Shown: piece after piece, positions 59,772 to 64,000 of the stretch
Layout of the letters: the number at the start of each line of letters is the position of its first letter
Position numbering within the stretch: position 1 is the stretch's first letter
Origin: CAZUTK01 sp964623265
GTDB lineage: Bacteria; Electryoneota; B3-LCP
Direction: 5' to 3'
Length of the DNA stretch: 64,000 bases
Assembly (NCBI GenBank): GCA_964623265.1
Contig: CAZUTK010000006.1
Location: forward strand, 4,912 to 68,911
Translations under genes and position numbers: made by a program
Notes under the pieces: generated by a model
Database searches by the model: none
What the model was told of the DNA's origin: nothing
The model's input: the letters and a program-made list of their open reading frames with translations, nothing else

Positions 59772-61199
59772 CTACTCGATCTTCTGCACGAGATTCATCC
59801 CGCAGAGCGGGCAGCGCCCGGGCTGGTCGGAGGTAATTTCCGGATGCATCGGACAGATGTAGGTTGTCTGATCCGCTGCGGAATCCCGCGAATTTGACAT
59901 CCGCATCGTTTCCTCGCTTTTTGAAGTGCGGCCCGGAGAAGGTGCGGCAGACGACTCCATGTCCATCCCCGGCATGGCGCCAGCGCCGGTGGAACGGATT
60001 TGGCTGTCGCTGTCCAGCAGATACCCTCCAACGCGGACAATCTCTTCCCCCGCCTCCAGACCGGAAAGAACCGCAAAGCGCCCGTCTGCTTCCCTTCCCA
60101 GCGCGACTTCCCTGGGCTGGTAGCGCCCTTGCCCGGCTTTCACCCAGACCACATCCCGCGTTCCCAGCCGCAAGACGGCGCTTTCAGGGACGGCAAGCGC
60201 TTCAAAGGACTGTTGACTCTGCACTTGCACGCGGACGAACAGATCCGGCTTCAACCGATTCTTCGGATCGGCGACGGTTATGCGGAACGGAAGCGTGCGG
60301 GTATCGGCGTCCAGGGATGGAGCCATCCAGGTGACTCTCCCCACGAACACCTCCCCGGGATAAGCATCCACCAAAACCCTCATTTCATCCCCGATCCCCA
60401 CCTGCCGAATATCGCCTTCGTAGAGAGCCCCTTCGATCCAGACTTCGGATGCATCTTGCAGCTCGTAAAGCGTCGTCCCGGGCATCACCCATTCGCCCGG
60501 CGACGCTGCTTTTTCCACCACATAACCGGAGACGGGTGAATGCAGGACTACACTATCGCTGGGAACGCCGCGCTTCTCCATATCGGCGATCTGCCTCGGA
60601 TCCATCCCAAGCGACAGCAGTTTGTTGCGAGCCGCACTCATCAGGTCTTCCCTGAACGCGCTTTCAGTAGAAGCAGCCGCCAGAAAATATTCCCGCTGCG
60701 CCGCGCCGATCTCCGGGCTGTAGAAGATGCAAAGCGGCTCGCCTTTTTTCACGGTCGCGCCGGTGAAGTCCACATACGTCCTTTCTATCCTTCCCATGGC
60801 TCGCACGGTCACTCGCGCACGTTTCCCTTCGACGGGGACTACGCGCCCGGGACGTTCCATCACAGGACGAAAAGTCGCCCTTTCGACCTTTTCCGTCGCA
60901 ATCGCCGCCAGCACTTCCTGCGCTGGCGACAAGTTCACCGTTCCCGCGAGACTGTCGTCCATTCGATCCGACGCCGCCATCGTCGGCTTCTTGACCAGCT
61001 TCATGCCGCAGATGGGGCAATCCCCGGGATGATCCTGCACCACCTGCGGATGCATCGGACAAGTGTACAGCTCTTTGTCATGCGTTGCGATTCCGGCACT
61101 ATCTCCGTAATCCTTCGCCCAGTGATAGAGGTTGAATCCGATGCTGACTGCGGCAATGATGACCATCAGCGCCAAGAGTGCGGATTTTCGTTCAGACAT
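59772..61199 (-). CDS. Efflux RND periplasmic adaptor, CusB-like, with two heavy-metal-binding domains
   Basis: 475 residues. The ATG at 61199 is chosen because AAAGG lies 8 bp before it; a GTG at 61208 is possible. One N-terminal helix (LLALMVIIAAVSIGFNLYH) is followed by a first metal-binding motif CPMHPQVVQDHPGDCPICGM, then the adaptor core (barrel-sandwich, alpha-hairpin, beta-barrel, about 110-390). After a Ser/Met-rich linker (GAMPGMDMESS), a second motif CPMHPEITSDQPGRCPLCGM closes the protein. The adaptor may take metal from periplasmic carriers and pass it to CusA. Confidence 0.93.
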   Translation of the reverse strand: MSERKSALLALMVIIAAVSIGFNLYHWAKDYGDSAGIATHDKELYTCPMHPQVVQDHPGDCPICGMKLVKKPTMAASDRMDDSLAGTVNLSPAQEVLAAIATEKVERATFRPVMERPGRVVPVEGKRARVTVRAMGRIERTYVDFTGATVKKGEPLCIFYSPEIGAAQREYFLAAASTESAFREDLMSAARNKLLSLGMDPRQIADMEKRGVPSDSVVLHSPVSGYVVEKAASPGEWVMPGTTLYELQDASEVWIEGALYEGDIRQVGIGDEMRVLVDAYPGEVFVGRVTWMAPSLDADTRTLPFRITVADPKNRLKPDLFVRVQVQSQQSFEALAVPESAVLRLGTRDVVWVKAGQGRYQPREVALGREADGRFAVLSGLEAGEEIVRVGGYLLDSDSQIRSTGAGAMPGMDMESSAAPSPGRTSKSEETMRMSNSRDSAADQTTYICPMHPEITSDQPGRCPLCGMNLVQKIE

Positions 61200-61215
61200 T
61201 TTCGACACCTTTCTC

Positions 61216-62511
61216 TCATCTGTTCCATCCGGTCCATCGTTCCAGATCGGCTTCCGATTTGTATAGATCCACCAACGCCATCGTCAGATCCATCTCCTGC
61301 ATGACCACCTCCAGCAGCGCGTCGTTCACCGTCATAAAAGGAATCCGGCTGGATTGATAATCCACCAGCGCCGCCTTCCAGATCTCAACGGCTCTCGGCA
61401 GCAGATCCGCACGGATCAGCTCATAAGTCCGGTAAGCCGCCTGTAACTCCTCGTAAACCGTGCGCACTTCTTCCTGCAGCCGCAAGCCCTCCGATCTGTA
61501 TCTCGCTTCCGCGCCGCGCAGCATCGCCTGATTTTCGGCGAGAGCGGCTTTCTGATTGCCTCGGTAAAAGAGAGGCAGGGGAATGCGGACTTCCAACGAA
61601 AGCAAATCCGAGAGCGAAGATGAACTCCCCATCGCATCGGCGCCGGCTTCCAGCGAACCGCGGATGCCATAGGTGAAGGCGACCGCCGGATCAGGGTAGT
61701 AGTCCAGTTTCGCTCGCCGCACCAGCGCCTGCCGGGCTTGCACTTCAGCTCGTTCGGCAAGCCGCATCGGAGTCTCCTCCAGCGATGCTTCCGGAAAATT
61801 CACGGGCAACGGCGCGGGAACGATCGCTTCTAATGGCGCGGGATCCACCCAACCCGCCAAGCTGGAACGCCCCACCGCAGCCGCAAGCCGCGCTCGGGAA
61901 GACGCAATACGCGCGTCGTTCTCGATCAGGCGGTGGTCCCAGCGGTCGGATTCCCACTGCGCCTTCAGCAGGTCGGTCTGGCTGCCCATCCCCGACGAAT
62001 GCATCACGCGTGCGGCTGAAACCAGCTCGTCGTTCAGACGCTTCCCGCGCAGGAGCGCCTCCCGCACTGCGAGGTCGCCCGCCAGATCATAGTAAGCTTT
62101 CTTGACGCTGGCGACGGTCTCCAGCTTCATATCTGCGAGCCGGAAAGCCGCGGAAGTGGTGCTTGCCTCTTGCGCCTCTTTCGCGCTTCTCAACTTGCCC
62201 GGGAAAGGAATTTGCTGCATAAAGCCGACCTGAACGGCGGTCATCGGCTCTTCGCGGAAACTCAGCGAGGTCGGCAGACTCATGACCCCCAGCATCAGCT
62301 CGGGATTCATCCAAGCGGACGCCATCCTCACGCGGCTGCTCTCCGCCTGCACCATCGCCTGCATCGCAGTCAGTGACGGATGATTTGATACGGCTTCCGC
62401 CACGTAAGTGGCGAGCAGGGAATCGGCGGCATCCGCACCCCGCGCTTCCAGCGTCAGAACCGAAATCGCCCCGATTGCGAACCACGTTACTGCATGTTTG
62501 TGGAATATCAT
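61216..62511 (-). CDS. TolC-like outer-membrane factor, CusC/CzcC type
   Basis: 431 residues. Signal peptide at 1-24. Two OEP repeats of long helices with the CzcC-type start YVAEAVSNHPSLTAMQAMV and the pore-side pattern GFMQQIPFPGKLRSAKEAQ. It completes the tripartite metal pump. It starts the operon, with 16 bp to cusB. No regulator gene (CusRS, CueR, CzcR) is adjacent. Confidence 0.92.
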   Translation of the reverse strand: MIFHKHAVTWFAIGAISVLTLEARGADAADSLLATYVAEAVSNHPSLTAMQAMVQAESSRVRMASAWMNPELMLGVMSLPTSLSFREEPMTAVQVGFMQQIPFPGKLRSAKEAQEASTTSAAFRLADMKLETVASVKKAYYDLAGDLAVREALLRGKRLNDELVSAARVMHSSGMGSQTDLLKAQWESDRWDHRLIENDARIASSRARLAAAVGRSSLAGWVDPAPLEAIVPAPLPVNFPEASLEETPMRLAERAEVQARQALVRRAKLDYYPDPAVAFTYGIRGSLEAGADAMGSSSSLSDLLSLEVRIPLPLFYRGNQKAALAENQAMLRGAEARYRSEGLRLQEEVRTVYEELQAAYRTYELIRADLLPRAVEIWKAALVDYQSSRIPFMTVNDALLEVVMQEMDLTMALVDLYKSEADLERWTGWNR

Positions 62512-62739
62512 AGCGGATCTTCGAATTGTCTCGCTTCAAATGGAAGCAATCCCGATGCCAGAAATGTTCTTTTTCTAATGCTCTATTTATTAAAGACGTT
62601 ACAAATTCGGATGTCAGCGGTGAACCTGTAGAATGAAAAGTTTTTTACAAACGAATTGAAAATCTTTTTCGTCCTCCAATACGTTCTGAATATTACTCGT
62701 GCTCGTTTTCCTTCCTTTCCCACTCCCCCCAAAATCCCC
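62512..62739. other. Divergent intergenic region
   Basis: An AT-rich spacer of about 230 bp between the minus-strand metal efflux operon and the plus-strand promoter at 62740. I see no gene and no site of the window's promoter consensus facing the efflux operon. A different sigma factor or an activator-dependent promoter is therefore likely there. No clear inverted repeat was recognised. Confidence 0.5.
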
Positions 62740-62768
62740 TTGCTTTTACGGGAGTTTTATCTTATATA
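62740..62768 (+). promoter_or_regulatory. Promoter of the GNAT-like gene
   Basis: -35 TTGCTT (62740-62745), 17-bp spacer, -10 TATATA (62763-62768), with about 43 nt of leader to the ATG at 62818. Confidence 0.72.
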
Positions 62769-62817
62769 ATAATCCTGTGCGAGGTTCTTTCCGATCCCAT
62801 CCATCCGACGGCTGCAT

Positions 62818-63930
62818 ATGTCCATCGAAATTCAGGTGATCCGCAAGGCTCGCGATCTGAATGAGATCTTTCGCCTGACCGCCCGCATCTACCAAAGCGA
62901 TCCCAACTGGGTGCCGCCGCTGCGTTCCGATTTCAAAAAGCTGCTGGATCCCAAACGCAATCCCTTCTTCGAACACGCCCAGATGACCCGGCTGATCGCC
63001 CGCCGCAACGGTCAGACCGTCGGCGCAATCTGCGCCATTGATAACCGCGCGCACGTGGAGTACTGGCGGGAACCGGTGGGCTTCTTCGGCTTCTTCGAAT
63101 GCGTCAACGATGTGGAAGTGGCGAAGCGGCTGCTGGACGAAGCCGCGAAATGGCTCCAACCGCGCGGCTTGAACATCCTGCGCGGTCCGATGAACCCCTC
63201 CACCAACGACACCATCGGCACACTGGTGGATGGATTCGACTCTCCGCCTATGGTGATGATGACCTACAACCCCCCCTATTATCCGCAACTGCTGGAAGCG
63301 TCGGGTCTGCGCAAGGTGAAGGACGTGTACGCCTACAAATTGCGCCGGGAGGATATCACGGAGCGCATGCTGCGGCACGGCGAAGCCATCCGCCAGAGGC
63401 TAAAGGTCAGGATTCGGCCCATCGAAGTTAAGAACCTGCCGTCCGAAATCGAAAAAATCCGCGCGATTTACAATTCCGCCTGGTCCCGCAATTGGGGCTT
63501 CATCCCGATGACGCCGGCGGAATTCGACCATACCGCCAAAGACTTGAAGAAGATCCTCGACCCCCGGCTGGCGTTCATTGCCGAAGATGACGGCAAACCG
63601 GTGGGATTTTCGCTGGCGCTGCCGGACATCAACATCGCCCTGAAACACGCTCAAGGGCGGCTTTTCCCCTTCGGCATCTTTAAGATCCTTTATTACGCCC
63701 GTAAAATTCACCAGGCGCGGGTTATCACGATGGGGGTGCTGGAAGAATACCGCAACAAAGGCATAGACACCCTCTTCTACATCGAAACCTTCAAACGCGG
63801 CGTCGCTGCCGGTTACGACTGGGCGGAAACGTCCTGGATTCTGGAAGACAACATCGCTATGAATCGCGCAATGAAGATGATCGGCGGCGTCATCTACAAG
63901 ACCTATCGCATCTACGAAAAAGAAATATGA
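62818..63930 (+). CDS. GNAT-fold acyltransferase-like protein of unknown substrate
   Basis: 370 residues. N-terminal half (IYQSDPNWVPPLRSDFKKL, FGFFECVNDVEVAKRLLDEA, GPMNPSTNDTIGTLVDGF) belongs to a widespread uncharacterised bacterial family. The C-terminal half has the GNAT core (FIAEDDGKPVGFSLALPD; MGVLEEYRNKGIDTLFYIE, the acyl-CoA loop). The stop overlaps the start of the next gene (ATGA), a partial epimerase, so both probably act in one pathway. The acceptor is unknown. Confidence 0.75.
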   Translation: MSIEIQVIRKARDLNEIFRLTARIYQSDPNWVPPLRSDFKKLLDPKRNPFFEHAQMTRLIARRNGQTVGAICAIDNRAHVEYWREPVGFFGFFECVNDVEVAKRLLDEAAKWLQPRGLNILRGPMNPSTNDTIGTLVDGFDSPPMVMMTYNPPYYPQLLEASGLRKVKDVYAYKLRREDITERMLRHGEAIRQRLKVRIRPIEVKNLPSEIEKIRAIYNSAWSRNWGFIPMTPAEFDHTAKDLKKILDPRLAFIAEDDGKPVGFSLALPDINIALKHAQGRLFPFGIFKILYYARKIHQARVITMGVLEEYRNKGIDTLFYIETFKRGVAAGYDWAETSWILEDNIAMNRAMKMIGGVIYKTYRIYEKEI

Positions 63931-64000
63931 AGGGTCTCGTCGCACTGACCGGAGCCAACGGCTTCATCGGCAGCCATGTGGCGGAAGTCCTGCTGGATGC
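63927..64000 (+). CDS. NAD-dependent epimerase/dehydratase (3' end beyond the window)
   Basis: Only the first 24 codons are present. They read LVALTGANGFIGSHVAEVLL, the NAD(P)-binding TGxxGFIGxH motif of extended short-chain dehydrogenases. The ATG overlaps the GNAT-like stop. The exact subfamily cannot be decided. Confidence 0.8.
   Translation, partial: MKGLVALTGANGFIGSHVAEVLLD

Noticed and set aside
1..64000. CRISPR arrays, insertion sequences, prophage, tRNA or rRNA genes
   Set aside because: No regularly spaced repeats, transposase or integrase genes, and no cloverleaf or rRNA-like sequence were seen in reading both strands. A tRNAscan or Rfam run would be needed to exclude small RNAs fully.

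Overview
The window reads as chromosomal DNA of an uncultured Gram-negative bacterium, most likely a lineage of the Fibrobacterota-Chlorobiota-Bacteroidota (FCB) superphylum or one of its candidate phyla. The reasons are: three large secreted proteins end in the YPNPFNPTT-type C-terminal sorting domain typical of that group; a heptosyltransferase-rich envelope locus and an LptE-like lipoprotein imply an LPS-type outer membrane; and the gene set includes DapL, a MetV-MetF fusion and a short pilus secretin. A 42-base run of N inside a gene points to a scaffolded, probably metagenomic, assembly. No rRNA, tRNA, insertion sequence, prophage or CRISPR array was seen.

Layout. 1-11029 (+): type IV pilus locus: a PilX-like protein (5' end missing), pilM, pilN, pilO, a pilP-like gene, a short secretin, a Wza-like SLBB export protein, pilB and pilC. 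11136-15464 (+): a four-gene cassette with its own promoter and a possible operator: small acidic protein, CDF metal exporter, MauE-thioredoxin fusion, and a tetraheme protein with a degenerate phosphoesterase fold. 15451-17222 (-): dapL and a probably leaderless mntP. 17238-19762 (+): MetV-MetF fusion and an orphan EcfA-type ATPase. 19808-24203 (+): ubiA-like, maf, rodZ-like, ispG, PPC-domain and a small unknown gene in overlapping order. 24240-26369 (+): RmlC-like epimerase and gcvPB. 26529-32051 (+): two secreted proteins, one an M1 aminopeptidase.

32132-52918 (-): an unbroken 20-gene same-strand run. It starts at a clear promoter before uvrB and goes through purD, an epimerase, an MBL hydrolase, a sigma-54 activator, lptE-like, tsaC, a tyrosine phosphatase, four GT9, four GT4 and one GT2 glycosyltransferases, a DegT aminotransferase, an undecaprenyl-phosphate sugar transferase and a DUF3108 protein. 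It looks like the LPS-core or surface-glycan locus. 53157-56363 (-): secreted subtilase. 56564-62511 (-): CusABC-type metal efflux. 62740-64000 (+): a GNAT-like protein and the start of an NAD-dependent epimerase.

Two patterns cut across the window. Ten promoter-like sites outside genes share a TTG-type -35 box, a spacer of exactly 17 bp and a TAYATT-like -10 box. The three sorting-domain proteins share a second module of about 130 residues just before the sorting domain.
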